From Entamoeba histolytica HM-1:IMSS (taxonomy: Eukaryota > Evosea > Mastigamoebida > Endamoebidae), in contig NW_001914861.1 in NCBI RefSeq assembly GCF_000208925.1, forward strand, positions 146,399-210,398: a stretch of DNA of 64,000 nt, written 5' to 3'. Position 1 is the first letter of the stretch; each line of letters opens with the position of its first letter. A program made the position numbers and the translations under genes. A model generated the notes under the pieces. That model was given only the letters and a program-made list of their open reading frames with translations, ran no database searches and was not told where the DNA came from. Shown here piece after piece: positions 1 to 12,349 of the stretch.

Positions 1-3000
1 AATGTCTTTAATACTTTAATTTGTTTTGTTTGTGCTTTCTTATAGTCTTCAATTGACACTCTTAAAATAATTGGAATATAAATATAATTAATACCCTCAT
101 TTGCATCTTTTGCATCCATTCTATCAATGACAACATATAATAAATCAGCAATAGCACATCTTGATTCTGGTTCTTTGAAGTCAATGTTTTTAATAAAGAA
201 TTCTACGTACATTTTATATTGGCTTTTAGATAATGGGTATTTAGTTAAAAACGTAATAAGTAATTCTTGTGATTCTTTTCTTATTTTTGTCTCAGAAGAT
301 TGCATCATAAGTTTACCATAATCTAACATAACATCATATAAAGTTGGATGAATAATACCTTTTTTCATAACTGAATTTAAAAACAAGAAATTTGCTGTAT
401 TTTTATTACTATCTTGGATATTAGTTACAATAATATTTAGTACTGTTTCAAAGTCTTTTGGATTAAACTTTTCATCACATCGTTTAATAATATCAGTCAT
501 AAATAATAATGCTTGACTATATAATTCTGTATCTGTCTTTTGTAATGATTGAATTATTTTGCAACCAATAGAATATCCTTCATCCATTCGATTTCTCTTT
601 TTTAATACAGTTCTTAATATTTTGACTGCTAACATAATACTTCTTTCATTTTTCATTAAACAACACTTCTTTGCTATTTCTTCTGTTTGACTTAATAAAT
701 CATCATTTCCTGAAATGCATTCTATACTATCTACAACAAGTTTTAAACCAAATTCAACTAAGATATGATAATGTTGTTGTTTATCAATAACTCCATTATC
801 CATCATTTCTAATGCATTCTTTTCTTTTTTGAACATAATTCTTTCTTTTGCTTTTTGTCCTGCTAATTTAATTTTAGGTATAATAAGAATATCCTTTAAT
901 TGTGGTACATAATAACATTTTTGAACGACACTAATTCCATAATGATATAGTTGTTCTTTTGTAAGGAACTTATTTTCATTTAATCCTTTTTCACACTCTC
1001 TTAATAATCTATCCATTTCTAATGCTTCATGTAATTTTTTTGTTTGTCTTAAATCATCTTTAATAAATTCTATTATTCTGTCTAATGTTGTAACTTCTTC
1101 AACTAACTTTCCTATATGCCCAAATGTAAGGAATGATTTACATTCTCTTGCTTCTACTATCTCATTTCTAATTTTTCCAATTTCTCTTTGCTCAGCCACT
1201 GGTCCAGTAAGGTCATCATATACAATTTTTAATAACGTTTCTATAGAGCCACTTATATTAAAATGACTAAAATCTTCTACCATTTGATTTTCTTGTTCCT
1301 CTTCTAAATCCTCATCAACACCTTCTTTCTGTTCTTCTTCTTCCATTTTAGTTTCATGTGTTGTGTCTTCATAGACTTTATCACAAATACTTCTCAATAA
1401 AAATTCAATAGTATATCCAAGTACATGCTTCATAAATCCTTTGTGAAGTCCGTTATATAATTCATCAACAACATCAGCAAAATAACTATCTCCTAACTTC
1501 CATAAAATTTCAACTAATTGTTTTCTTGCAATTTCTCTTAGTTCAAATGTTTTTTCATGGAATTCATTTACAATTAATTGAATCATTTGTGGTAATTGAA
1601 GTCGTTTCATATCTTCAGGTAATCTACATAATAACTCTACTAACATTCTAACAATATCACTTTTTTTATTTCCAATGTGTTTATCTTGCATCAATTCACT
1701 TAGTCCAGGAATTATACGCAATATAACACTCTGTCTAATTATTCGTTGTTGTGTCATTTGTAATGTTTCTTCATTTTGGTCAGTAATTTCAAATGGAAGA
1801 TCTCCAATAATAGCAAAATTATTTAATTCTTTAACATCAAACTCTCCTCCAATATCAAAATGGAAATTGAAAATGGCAGCTCTTAGTTCAATAAATCTAA
1901 CACGAGTTAATTTTCCAATTTCTTCAATAATTTTATTATATTTTCTAATATCTTCTTTTCTTTCATTTGCTTGAGCTTCTTCTAAATATCCAAGTGATTC
2001 AGTTCTTTTCTTTATACAATCTTTTAAGAAATCAATAATTAACATAACGTTATGTTCATATGTACTCCATTCAAACTGATTATATACCAATCCTATAATA
2101 TCATTGAATTTAATTCTTGTTTTCTTATCCTCTTGTATTTCCATAGCATTACCAACAAGTCTTCTAACAAGATCCAATTCATTTTCTTTTAAAGTAGAAA
2201 TTATTTCTTTAGTCTTATCCAATGCAATATAATTAGCTTTAACAAGTGCTTTAAAAAATCCATTTGAAGCAAGTGAATATAATTCATTTTCAGCATTCAT
2301 TATAATACAATTTGTAAGTAAATTAGCAATTGGGAGAGTAGGATGTTCTAACATAAAATTAATTAAACGAGGAATGAGAGTTGGTATTTTTGTTTGTTTA
2401 TATAAAGCAAGTAAAAATGTTGTTGATATTTCTCCTATTTGATAATTGTTAGAGCATGCAACTTGACAAGCATATTCTTCAACAAATAATAATAACTTTC
2501 CTGTTGGAAAATCAGTACTTTTTAAAACATTGAAAAATTGGAGTGGAGAATTTATTAATGGTATTAATTTATTTCCTAATTCACAATTAAATATTTCTGG
2601 AAGAACATGTTGTTCAATAAGACTATTTGAAGTTTTAATTAATGATTGTGCTAATATTGCCATAGACTCATCTTTGTTAGATAATACTTTAATTACTGGA
2701 AGAAGTAGTTCATTTGTCAAAGAAATATGTGCTGAAAGAAGTTCATTGTAATTTAATGTAGTGTGTGGTAATATAAATAACATAAATGTCACATATTGTT
2801 GATCAAAATTAGGTAATATTACTGACATTACATTTTTAACTAAATTACTACAATCACATGATATTTCCATATCTTGAGTCATTAAGTATAATTCTAAGAG
2901 TCGGTGAACATTAGTTGAAGTAATAGTATTATATTGATATAAATAAGAAACTAACTTAGGAATAGAGTGTAAATATTCATTTGCATTTGGTAGTACCATT

Positions 3001-5987
3001 AATGTTTCTCCAATAAATTCTGAGAGTTTTAAATTATGTTTATCAATAACTAATGAATAAATGACTTTAAAATCAAATAATTGATTTGGGTTAATATTTC
3101 CATCAGCTGCTGACTGTGAAAAAGCAATGATAAGTCGAAGAACATCCCATGTAACACTAGGATCTTTTTGTATTATTTGAAGAAGTAATTTTCCAATGAT
3201 ATCATTTGAACCATAAAATGAACCATATGCAGAATTAATAATATGTAATGTATGTAGAATATAATCTAATTCACCTCTATTAAATCTCTTTTTATTTTGT
3301 ACAAACTCAAAGAAAGCTTCCATTGTATCATTTAAGAAATCAATTCTTACATCATCTTCAATTTGTGAAATAAATTCAATTAATATCTTTTTGACAGACT
3401 TTTCAACTGCCTTTTGAACTATATGAACAAATAACATTCTACATAATAAACTTAATGCTTTACCTTTTATTGAAAGTCTTTGAATAGAATTTCTTAATTG
3501 ACTTGTTTTATGAAGATTATTAACTACTTCACATACTTCTTTTTTGTATTTATTAATTGATGAATCAGTAGAACAAATGCTATTAAATATTTCTATTTGT
3601 AATTCAATTTTAGTAGTAGTTAGTAATTTCATTAAAATATTAACCACTTTCTCTGGAATATGAATTTGTGCTAATACATTTACATAATGTGTTAATGTTT
3701 CAACTTCTTTTTTATTTAATACAGCAACATCTACTTGTTCATATCTTGTAATAAATTGATTAATAAACCATTCATGATATTTTCCTTCTTTAATCAAATC
3801 AACATTTTCAAGAATAATTTCCCATAAATAATTAGATATAGTATGACTATCGGTTAAACTTAATGAGTATTGACTAAATACAAGTGGACCATCTGTTTGT
3901 ATTTTTTCATTATCTTCTTCGTTTTCTTCTTCTTCTTCAGTGTGTTCATTTCTATTATTAAATTCATTAATAAATTGAATTACAATTTCTATTAATTGTG
4001 GATCTTTTTGTACACAAATTTTAATTAAATCTTTAGATGGATCCCATAATCTCAATAACTTTACTTGTAACATTCCAAGTGAAAAATGAACCATCATCTC
4101 TCTTAATTCAGTACTTCCAAGAAGCGCTCTTGATTTCATATAGTCTATTCGTGCTAACATTCCTCTAATCATAGAAAGATTAATTTCAATATCATTCATT
4201 ATAGACATAATTTCTCTTGAACGTCTTTCATCTCCATTAACAAGTAAAAATCCAGCAGCACTTCTTTCAAGTGAATATTTAGATTCAAAGAATTTCATTA
4301 ATTTATGTTTTGTTTCATTACTTAATTCAATTACAATTTTTCTTTGTTGTACATAATAAGCAAGAGCAAAAAGGTATTGACTTGTTTTAAGATTTTTCAA
4401 ATAAGTAATAATTTTATCTTCTATAGGATTATCAAAATGTGCTAAAACAACACTGGCTGGAATTGGTGATTTATCAAAATAATTAATTGCTTTTTCTTTT
4501 ACATTTGTTATTAAAGAAGCAACACCAGTAGCAGCAATAAAACTACAATAATCATCAGTTAATTCTTTTTCATTAAAACATTGTGCTAAATCATTAATTA
4601 AAGATACTGGAAATCGTGTGAAATGTTGAGTAAGAAGATCACAATCTTCTGTCCATAAAGTTGGAATAAACCTTAAAGGGAAATATTTATGAAGAGAATC
4701 TATATCATTTCTTTTTATTAATTCTTTTAATACCATTGTAAAATAGACTACCTGTTTTGTAGTTTCAGCCATTAACCTTCTCAATTCTTCATTACTTAAA
4801 TACTTAATATAACAACTAACACTTTCATATAATACATCAGCAAATCTTGAATTTTCTGCTAATAATGGTATAGATTCTAAATGTTGTTCTGTAGACTTTG
4901 TACATTTAAAAGTATATTTTAAAATTTCTTCTACATCATTTTCACATGTCTCAATTGTTTTACCATAACGATACATAACCCAACGAATAACAATAGCCAA
5001 TATTTTACCATAACATTCTTGATTCTTTGGTTGTTCTGGAAGTGCATTTTTTAATAAAACAAAATATTCATCAAATCCTTCTCTTTTTTGTATAGAAATT
5101 GATTTATTGCAAATTAATAATGCTTGATACCATATTTCACTTGTTTGAGAAGTATCATTTATAAGTTTATCAAAATATAATTCAATATAAAATTTGTTTT
5201 TTACAATTAATTGATTCTTAACACCTTTAATATTCTCAAATAATAATGAACCAATTCCTCGAATTAAGAAATTTTTTTCTGAGACACTTAATTTACTTAA
5301 ATCAGAAACAATATATAATGATATTATATTATCAACAAATTGAATAAATTCTTGAGGAGACATTTTATGAAGTAAATATACCATAGATTCACTTGCAAAA
5401 GTCCTAACATAATCTTTTTTATGACACAAGAAATAAATATAATGTTGTATAAACATATCTGAATGTTCCATAATAACAGAATGAAGATATTTTATCATAA
5501 ACGAAATAGTATTAAATATGTCATAAATGGTTGATGTATCAGTACATCCAATTAATTTATTTTTACAATATTCTAAAATTTTAGGAATATATGGCATAAA
5601 TAAATCACGAACATCACGAATTACTTGAGTTGTAATATCTAATAATGAATGGATTGCAAGTGAGTCTTTAATTTGAAGATGAAATAATAATGTGTTCATA
5701 ATATCATCAAGATTAATAATTAATAACGGTAAAGTAGTTGCACGTTGTCTCAATGAATAAAATGCATTATGAAAAGATTCTGTACGATCATCATCTTTCC
5801 ATTTCATTAAAGCATCGTAAGTATAACTATGAGTATCTCCAAGGCTTTTTTGTTGTCTTTCTGAATTATAAACATCATGTATTGAAGAAACTGTCATTTC
5901 TTTAAGTAATTGTCTAAATCCTTTAAACTTAAATTCTTCTCGTTTGTGGCGAGTAAAATCATATTCATTTTCACTGTCAGAAGACAT
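1..5987 (-). CDS. UTP20: UTP20-like small-subunit processome protein (5' part, runs off left edge)
   Basis: One uninterrupted minus-strand reading frame runs from the ATG at 5987 to the window edge: 1,995 codons with no stop and no intron needed. UTP20 (DRIM) is a giant alpha-helical HEAT-repeat component of the U3 snoRNP / small-subunit processome that acts in nucleolar 18S rRNA maturation; family members exceed 2,400 residues, so the missing part is the C-terminus. The N-terminal region resembles UTP20 closely: a segment near residues 55-60 reading ALMKWKDDD, then a long helical stretch containing HKKDYVRTFASESMVYLL, matching the HKK...R.FA.ES motif of human UTP20. The rest is helical and repeat-like, with two acidic linkers (around 3940-3910 and 1345-1280) as in other nucleolar proteins. 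Its 5' end lies 69 bp from the 3' end of the glycosyltransferase gene on the same strand. The family call rests on remembered similarity, not on a search. Confidence 0.85.
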   Translation of the reverse strand, partial: MSSDSENEYDFTRHKREEFKFKGFRQLLKEMTVSSIHDVYNSERQQKSLGDTHSYTYDALMKWKDDDRTESFHNAFYSLRQRATTLPLLIINLDDIMNTLLFHLQIKDSLAIHSLLDITTQVIRDVRDLFMPYIPKILEYCKNKLIGCTDTSTIYDIFNTISFMIKYLHSVIMEHSDMFIQHYIYFLCHKKDYVRTFASESMVYLLHKMSPQEFIQFVDNIISLYIVSDLSKLSVSEKNFLIRGIGSLLFENIKGVKNQLIVKNKFYIELYFDKLINDTSQTSEIWYQALLICNKSISIQKREGFDEYFVLLKNALPEQPKNQECYGKILAIVIRWVMYRYGKTIETCENDVEEILKYTFKCTKSTEQHLESIPLLAENSRFADVLYESVSCYIKYLSNEELRRLMAETTKQVVYFTMVLKELIKRNDIDSLHKYFPLRFIPTLWTEDCDLLTQHFTRFPVSLINDLAQCFNEKELTDDYCSFIAATGVASLITNVKEKAINYFDKSPIPASVVLAHFDNPIEDKIITYLKNLKTSQYLFALAYYVQQRKIVIELSNETKHKLMKFFESKYSLERSAAGFLLVNGDERRSREIMSIMNDIEINLSMIRGMLARIDYMKSRALLGSTELREMMVHFSLGMLQVKLLRLWDPSKDLIKICVQKDPQLIEIVIQFINEFNNRNEHTEEEEENEEDNEKIQTDGPLVFSQYSLSLTDSHTISNYLWEIILENVDLIKEGKYHEWFINQFITRYEQVDVAVLNKKEVETLTHYVNVLAQIHIPEKVVNILMKLLTTTKIELQIEIFNSICSTDSSINKYKKEVCEVVNNLHKTSQLRNSIQRLSIKGKALSLLCRMLFVHIVQKAVEKSVKKILIEFISQIEDDVRIDFLNDTMEAFFEFVQNKKRFNRGELDYILHTLHIINSAYGSFYGSNDIIGKLLLQIIQKDPSVTWDVLRLIIAFSQSAADGNINPNQLFDFKVIYSLVIDKHNLKLSEFIGETLMVLPNANEYLHSIPKLVSYLYQYNTITSTNVHRLLELYLMTQDMEISCDCSNLVKNVMSVILPNFDQQYVTFMLFILPHTTLNYNELLSAHISLTNELLLPVIKVLSNKDESMAILAQSLIKTSNSLIEQHVLPEIFNCELGNKLIPLINSPLQFFNVLKSTDFPTGKLLLFVEEYACQVACSNNYQIGEISTTFLLALYKQTKIPTLIPRLINFMLEHPTLPIANLLTNCIIMNAENELYSLASNGFFKALVKANYIALDKTKEIISTLKENELDLVRRLVGNAMEIQEDKKTRIKFNDIIGLVYNQFEWSTYEHNVMLIIDFLKDCIKKRTESLGYLEEAQANERKEDIRKYNKIIEEIGKLTRVRFIELRAAIFNFHFDIGGEFDVKELNNFAIIGDLPFEITDQNEETLQMTQQRIIRQSVILRIIPGLSELMQDKHIGNKKSDIVRMLVELLCRLPEDMKRLQLPQMIQLIVNEFHEKTFELREIARKQLVEILWKLGDSYFADVVDELYNGLHKGFMKHVLGYTIEFLLRSICDKVYEDTTHETKMEEEEQKEGVDEDLEEEQENQMVEDFSHFNISGSIETLLKIVYDDLTGPVAEQREIGKIRNEIVEARECKSFLTFGHIGKLVEEVTTLDRIIEFIKDDLRQTKKLHEALEMDRLLRECEKGLNENKFLTKEQLYHYGISVVQKCYYVPQLKDILIIPKIKLAGQKAKERIMFKKEKNALEMMDNGVIDKQQHYHILVEFGLKLVVDSIECISGNDDLLSQTEEIAKKCCLMKNERSIMLAVKILRTVLKKRNRMDEGYSIGCKIIQSLQKTDTELYSQALLFMTDIIKRCDEKFNPKDFETVLNIIVTNIQDSNKNTANFLFLNSVMKKGIIHPTLYDVMLDYGKLMMQSSETKIRKESQELLITFLTKYPLSKSQYKMYVEFFIKNIDFKEPESRCAIADLLYVVIDRMDAKDANEGINYIYIPIILRVSIEDYKKAQTKQIKVLKT

Positions 5988-6056
5988 AGAGTAAATGAAA
6001 TTTTCTTGTTCGTTTAAGAAACTAAACAAACCCTATTTTAATAACAAAAAAATTAA

Positions 6057-6866
6057 TTATTTTGGGATTCTTTTGTCTTTACCAAAATGTCGTGACAAGT
6101 TCATTATGAAGTAATTCTTCTTTATAACTTTACAGAAATATCCTGAAAGAGCATCTCCTGATTCAAAATATCGTTGAAATTTCATTATCCGAAAAAATTC
6201 AGCCATTTGTTTTCTTGTTCTCACTAATCCATAATGCCCCCATTGACGAGTTAAATAAGAAGTATTTGGTTCAGGAGGTATTTTAGAAAATGTGTATGGA
6301 GTAACTTTTTCAAAACAATAATTATCAAAATTAGTTGAATTATAATATTCAACTAACTTTTGAATTAATTCATGATTATATGTTTGGTCATCTTCTAGAT
6401 AAATAAACAAATCTGTTTTTGTTTTTTGAAATAAGTATTTAGCCATTGCATAATAATATCCATTAATAAGATAATGTTTCTTAAGTTTTGCTGGTTTAAC
6501 CCAATCAGGACGTTTATAAAGATAGTCTATAGCTTGATACATTTCATTTACAAAATCTTGATTATAATCCCTTTGTTTTTCATCACCAGTTATAATAAAT
6601 TCTTGTATTTTTAAATGAGGATAATTATCATTAAAGTTTTTCATTGCATTATCAAATTCAGGAAAATCACACTGACATCCTTTTAACATTAATAACCTTA
6701 AATGAACATTATCAGAGTTATATTTAAGTACTTCATTTAAATCTCTTAAACTCCTTTCAAATTCGGGTCTTTTTTTAGGTGCTGCTAATAACATAAATGA
6801 AATTTCTATTGCAAAAGAAGATGTAAAAATAAAGAAAATGAAAGGTACTAAGTGTGGTTTGTACAT
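6057..6866 (-). CDS. Secretory-pathway glycosyltransferase, GT54/MGAT4-like
   Basis: A 269-residue protein. The frame is open 45 nt further upstream but the first ATG is at 6866, and from there the protein begins with a clean signal peptide or signal anchor (MYKPHLVPFIFFIFTSSFA). The central motif YLEDDQ near residues 156-161 is a DxD-type metal/nucleotide-sugar site. It sits after a segment reading YYYAMAKYLFQKTKTDLFIY, an arrangement like that of the N-acetylglucosaminyltransferase IV (GT54) family, where LEDD follows a helix of the same type. I infer a Golgi or ER lumenal, metal-dependent glycosyltransferase. Donor and acceptor cannot be told from sequence. It is shorter than vertebrate MGAT4 and lacks an obvious C-terminal lectin module. 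It could instead belong to another GT-A family. Confidence 0.6.
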   Translation of the reverse strand: MYKPHLVPFIFFIFTSSFAIEISFMLLAAPKKRPEFERSLRDLNEVLKYNSDNVHLRLLMLKGCQCDFPEFDNAMKNFNDNYPHLKIQEFIITGDEKQRDYNQDFVNEMYQAIDYLYKRPDWVKPAKLKKHYLINGYYYAMAKYLFQKTKTDLFIYLEDDQTYNHELIQKLVEYYNSTNFDNYCFEKVTPYTFSKIPPEPNTSYLTRQWGHYGLVRTRKQMAEFFRIMKFQRYFESGDALSGYFCKVIKKNYFIMNLSRHFGKDKRIPK

Positions 6867-8469
6867 TTTTATTAGTATTGTTATTTTTAAGTTTATTAAT
6901 GAATCATCCAATTGAATTTTTATTTGATAAAGATATAAGTAATAAGAAAAAAAGAAATAAGTTTAACCTTTTTTTATTGAAAATATTCTCCTTTTATTTC
7001 TTTGTAAATATGTTAATATTCTTTTAATATTATTTTATTTGAAAAAAAAGCTATTTTTAAACAAACTCTCTTTTAAGAGATTTTTCAATTTCATTTTTAT
7101 TATTCCATATCTAATTCTCTTTGTTTCTTTTGTTGTTTCAATATTTCCTCCTTTTTAGTTAAACTTGTTTCATTTATCTTACTAAATGCACAACTTTTTA
7201 ATAATAAGTATTTAAATTACATAACTCTCTTTCTAATAAATTACTTCATTTCTTTTCATTTTGTTTTTTGTCTTGATTTAGTCTACATAATTATTTCTAA
7301 TTAAACATAAATACATTTAAGAATCTGTGTTGGTATTTATTGAATTTTTAATTGAATATAACATCTGATACTTTTATTTTATTTAAAACAACCAACTACT
7401 CTAAATTTATATTAATGAAGTAAAACTAACGCATTACCATAAATAGGAAAGTGTTATATGAAACAAAGAATAAATTCATTGAAAAAAGTATGATTTTAAG
7501 GTTTCAAATTCATTTTAATGACAAAATAAAAAAAATTATCAATCAACTAAACCAAACTCAAAGACTTACAAAATTTTTATAGAGTCTAGAAAGTTGTTAT
7601 TAGTAATAAAGTGAATGGTTAAAATTATGTATAAACTAAAAAGAAATGAATCACCACTGAAGTAGTACATAAAAACAACCATCCATATATTCTAAAAGTA
7701 CTAACAAAAAAAAAACTAGAGAAACAAGACATTTACCTCATTAAGATAAATCAGATTAATAAATAAAGTAAATAATTAATTAATAACTTAGTACATTATA
7801 CCTAGAACTATTCTTTTTTTAAAATGTTATAATATTACAAATAGTTCAAATTCATCTATTATTAATTTACAGAACATAACACATAGAATAACATATCAAG
7901 TTTATTTAATTATCCAATAAAATATACCCTTAATGATTTATTCATCAAATATAAATACTTGAACTCTTATCCTTCTAAATTATAATTTCATATTTCTTAT
8001 CAATAAAATAAACTTCTGTAAAAATTAATTGGTTATACTAAATGAAACAGTGAAAAAGTATGAATTAATTTCTATTTCATTTGAATTGAAGCATTACTAA
8101 GCAACTTTTTTATCTTTAAGAAAATTTAAACCTAAAATTTAGGTTTTATATTATTTTTTAGAATAAAACATAAAAATTCATGTGTTTATTCATTTTATTT
8201 AAGTAATCACTTAATTATGTTCATAACAAGGAGAGTATTTACAGAAAAAGATAACTTAACAAGTAGTTACTTTTGCAAAAAAGAAAGTAGTTATTTGAAA
8301 AAAAAATTGAAAAGAGAGTAATAGGTAAATAGACTGAGTTTATAGGTAATAACTTCCTTATATCATACTAGATAAAGAAATAGATAAATAGACTATAAGT
8401 TAAAGTGTTGAGGTTTGAGTTGATGTTTGGTTTAGGTTTTTAACATAGAAAAAAACAAAAATAAAACTT
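6867..8469. other. AT-rich intergenic spacer, 1.6 kb
   Basis: Spacer between two divergently transcribed genes. The only open frames are very short and of low complexity, and I see no tRNA-like or GC-rich island. The right end is the promoter of the DUF2009 gene. Nothing else can be supported. Confidence 0.6.
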
Positions 8470-8477
8470 AATGAACT
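8470..8477 (+). promoter_or_regulatory. GAAC core promoter box
   Basis: AATGAACT is the exact form of the GAAC element described in Entamoeba histolytica core promoters. It ends 13 nt before the ATG of the DUF2009 gene, fitting the short 5' leaders of this genus. Confidence 0.55.
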
Positions 8478-8490
8478 TAGAAATTGAAGA

Positions 8491-10366
8491 ATGGAAAATC
8501 ATTTAGGAGAAAATAATATGGAAGAGATTCATCAAGAAGAAGTAAAAAAAGAAGGACTAGATGAAGAAACTTTTATGGAACTTGAACCACAACAAATTGA
8601 AGAAGAAAAAAAAGAAGAAAAGACTATGGAAGAGGATAATGTTGAAATTCAAATAATGGATGAAGCTTTCAGTAAACAACTTGAAGAAAAAGTTATTCAA
8701 GAAGAAGAGGAAAAACAAAAATCATGTCAGCCACAAGAAATGAAAGATGTTGATGAAGATGATGATTTAGTTTGTTTTGTTTTTATATTATTTAGTTCAA
8801 GAATTTTGTTTTACTTATTTGTTTTAGTTTAAAACACATGAATTTAAATCAAAACCATCAGGAAAAAGTATTAAGGCAAGTGTTATGGCATTTTTCTCAA
8901 TGGGAGATAATACTCAAAAAACAGATACTACGTTAGAAAATCAAGAATTATACAAATTTCCTACAAATATGAGAGAACGTGCTCGTTTTATTCCATTAAG
9001 AATTACACAACCAGAAAGAAAAATGTTAAGACTATTAGAAGCATCACTTCATGTTTCTAAATACAGTGATAAAGTTGATCAAATAAAGTTGATTGGTAAA
9101 CCACAACGATTACAAGAACAATTAAAAGGAATAGCATCTTTATTAAATGGTATATTAATTGCAACACAACCAAGTGAAAAAGAAGATTATTCTGATGTAT
9201 TAAATACATTTAGTCAACATGAAGATATATTACAAGCAATATTCGAAATTGGAAGAAGGTATAAAATTATGAATCCAGACAGAATGAGAGACGATTATGC
9301 TAAACTTATTTTCATACTTCAAGATATTACTGTTAATTCTATTAATGAAGAACTTGGTGTTTCATTATTAAGACCAGTAGAAACAGTGTATCGATACCTT
9401 GAAAGAAAGGATTTATTAAAAATTCTTGATGATGAATTAATTGAAATTGCAGTAAGTGAAATTATTCCAGATAATAAGAGTAAATCCCAAATTCAAGATG
9501 AAATTAAAAGAAAAGAAAATGCTATTAAAGTTATTGCAAAGAAATATTCAACTATGAATTGTGATGAAGAAGAAATTAAACAATGCTTATATTCTATTGC
9601 AGATAATAATTGTTATCTTAGATATAATAGAGATCCTGTTGTAAAAACAATTCATTATTTAGAAAAATATTTTGATCCTAATGAAGCAAAAGAACCTAGA
9701 TTCTCATTGGCTATTAATGAAGGAAATGAAGGTTCTCGTTTATCACATGATCATGCAAAACAATTCTTATTTGTGAAACAAACATTGGTATTATGGAATA
9801 TTATTCTAGAAAATATGTATCAATTATGGATATTAGCAGAATTAGATTTGTTTGATCCTCAACATCCTTATGAAATGAAAAATACAGGACAAGGATATCA
9901 TAGATTACAACAATCACCTAGAATTTCTTTGGTTATGCATCGAATAGTTAAAGAAATGCAAGAAAAAGTTGGTAATTGGGTTGGATCAGCACAAATTCAT
10001 CTTGGAGATCATAATGTTCCAAATGCATTAGTATTTATTGACAAATACACTCAAATATCAAGATTCCTTGGACCAATTATTACGACATTAGAAAACTTAG
10101 AAAAAATAGGAGAAAAGAATGCACATGTAAAGAATTATATTATTAAGACTTTTGGATCTTATGAAGAATTAAGAATGATTATTCTTACTGATTTCTTCAA
10201 ACATGCATTTGATGGGAGTGGAGCAGATAACTTCTATGATGCAGGTTCTTGTATTGATGGAAGATTAACTTCAGCTTGGAATTGGTGTTCTTCTGTTGAC
10301 AAAAAAGAATATTACCCAATTTTCCAATTAGCTGGTTTTACTGGGTTTGATGGTGCATTTGCTTGA
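8491..10366 (+). CDS. DUF2009 / UPF0652 family protein, two exons
   Basis: Spliced gene: join(8491..8769, 8828..10366), 605 residues. The 58-bp intron begins GTTTGT and ends TTTTAG, and removing it joins the two frames exactly. Exon 1 encodes a strongly acidic, low-complexity N-terminus (about 93 residues, rich in Glu and Lys). Exon 2 starts FKTHEFKSKPSGK and carries the conserved block. The motif FPTNMRERARFIPLRI near the start of that block, the phrase LLEASLHVSKYSDKVD, and the C-terminal GSCIDGRLTSAWNW match what I recall of the DUF2009 family found in plants, fungi and protists. No enzymatic activity is established for the family to my knowledge, so I assign none. The acidic head looks like a lineage-specific addition. 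Confidence 0.75.
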
Positions 10367-11536
10367 TGTTGTGATTTCTGAATTGACTAACGATATTATC
10401 TCAAGTCTTTTAATTTCCTTCTTTTCACTGAATAACGTTATCTTCATAAGTTATTGTCTTAACATCAAATTCAACATATTGTTAATTGAAAAACAATATT
10501 ATTATAAATGGAAAGTGGTTTTTTTCTACTTTCAAAGTATTTTTCAAATCGTAGGATTTTTAGTCCAAATTTTGTAGTAAATTTCATTACAAAGGTGATA
10601 TTGATGAATGAAGAATTAAATTTGATTCAAATAATCTGACTTATTAATTTTTGGTTATAAAGGTAAATAGTTAGGTAAAACATAATTAGCTAATATTAAG
10701 CATGTTTTTCAGATTTTCATTTGAATAATAATAGTTGAGAAGTCTTGTTACCTAAACCATTCTTAGTAACATTAGGATTTTTGTTTTTAGTTTTATTCAT
10801 CTTCTGTTATATTTATGTAATAATATTATTTGAATTGTTTTTGAGGCATTAACTTTATTTTGCCATTTTGTTATTAAAATTCAATGACATAAGTTTTCAT
10901 TACTTCCAAATAATAGCTTAACAAGTTTGTAATACAATTATGCCTTTTTATATTTTATTTGTTTAGGTTGATGTAACAACTCATAAATTCCAAATTACTA
11001 TTTTCTCTGGACATGAATATCATTAATTGCATTACTTCTTTATTATCAAGTTAGTTATATTCTTTCCTGATAAATTATAATAACTTTATCTCATTAATGT
11101 TTATTCTTGATTTTTTTGACTTGAGTCACTTGTTTTTATTGTTAATTAATTATTTTTCACTTAGTTTTAACAGTATTTATATTTTATTTTTCATTATAAG
11201 TCTATTTAGTTTATACTTTAATTTATTCATTGTCAAAGAGTTATAATGTTAATTATCTCTAATATTTATGAATTAAATTTTAATAGTTATCTTATTTAAT
11301 ACAATTAAATATTATAAATAGTGTCATATTCATTATTCAATTTAACTGGATAAAACACATATTATTAGAATATAACACAATATATTTTAAACTATAAATA
11401 CATTTTTATTATTATATTCAATATTCATTGAAGTATTAAACAATAAATTCAATGTTATTTATAATATTTTCAAATAAAATCTTTTTTGGTACTTTTAAAT
11501 AAAAAAAGAAACAAATAAGAACTTAACTTCAAGAAG
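10367..11536. other. AT-rich intergenic spacer between convergent genes, 1.2 kb
   Basis: Lies between the 3' ends of the DUF2009 gene and the secreted-protein gene. A 76-codon open frame at 10347-10577 overlaps the DUF2009 stop and looks like chance. No RNA gene or repeat was recognised. Confidence 0.55.
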
Positions 11537-12349
11537 TTATGCAAAGACTGGAATAAAAATTTGTCTTGGTTCATTAGCAACACAAGAAGCAGCTTCAATT
11601 TGATAACTGTTTGCAAGTTTAAGATGGGCATTTCCAGTCCATGTAGATCTTTCTTCTCCTTCACTCTTTGCTTGATAACAAAGATTATTATTAGAGAATG
11701 GAAGATAAAAGTGTTTAGGATAATCTTTCCATTTATTCTGGTTACTATTTTGATAATATGAAGTAGGATATGGATGTACATAAACAAATCTTTGATTATT
11801 TGTTCCTGGGTCTAATGGTGCTTTCTTCATCCAAATAATTAATGTTGCACCTCTAATAGCTCCTCCTCTAATATCATGTACTCTTCTTGGAATTGCAAAT
11901 GATGTATACATTTTATATGGTGCAAATTCAAAGAATTGAAGTTCATTTCCCATTTTTAATGGTCTTAGTAAAATATTTTGTTCATAATTTCCTTGATAAA
12001 ATCTAACTGATCTTTTATCATCAAACTCCATATCCATGACATATCTAGTAGTTCCTTTTACATCATCATCAGTTGTAAATTGTTTTTGTGTTTCGTAATT
12101 ATAGTCAGAAGCAAAAATAACTCTACAACATGTTTTACACTTAGCACGAACATAATTTTCTTGATTTGCACTAAAAACTCCACTCTCAGCAAATTTTTGA
12201 ATCTGATAACTGTTTACATCACTTGTAAAGTCGTGGTCAAATTTTGTATTGCGATTATCCATTCCATAAGGATATTTTTCTGATAATTGATTTCGTCCAT
12301 CAGACGTATCAGCAATAGAATAAACTATCAATAAAAACAACGTAATCAT
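11537..12349 (-). CDS. Secreted protein of unknown family, possibly beta-trefoil
   Basis: A 270-residue protein starting at the ATG at 12349, with a short hydrophobic N-terminus ([15 protein letters not shown]) that looks like a cleavable signal peptide. There is no later membrane segment, so it is probably secreted or lumenal. Cys residues occur as CKTCC around residues 70-74 and singly near the C-terminus, suggesting disulfides. The second half has segments reading [17 protein letters not shown] and later LCYQAKSEG, which faintly resemble the hydrophobic-W and Q-x-W/F pattern of ricin-type beta-trefoil repeats. That resemblance is weak and is only a hypothesis. I do not recognise the family. 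The gene points toward the DUF2009 gene across 1.2 kb of spacer. Confidence 0.6.
   Translation of the reverse strand: MITLFLLIVYSIADTSDGRNQLSEKYPYGMDNRNTKFDHDFTSDVNSYQIQKFAESGVFSANQENYVRAKCKTCCRVIFASDYNYETQKQFTTDDDVKGTTRYVMDMEFDDKRSVRFYQGNYEQNILLRPLKMGNELQFFEFAPYKMYTSFAIPRRVHDIRGGAIRGATLIIWMKKAPLDPGTNNQRFVYVHPYPTSYYQNSNQNKWKDYPKHFYLPFSNNNLCYQAKSEGEERSTWTGNAHLKLANSYQIEAASCVANEPRQIFIPVFA

Noticed and set aside
6867..6911. Upstream TTG start for the glycosyltransferase
   Set aside because: The ATG at 6866 gives a proper signal peptide; the extension would bury it behind 15 residues and needs a non-ATG start.
10347..10577. 76-codon ORF overlapping the DUF2009 stop
   Set aside because: Hydrophobic, AT-driven, overlaps a real gene end and shows no family features.
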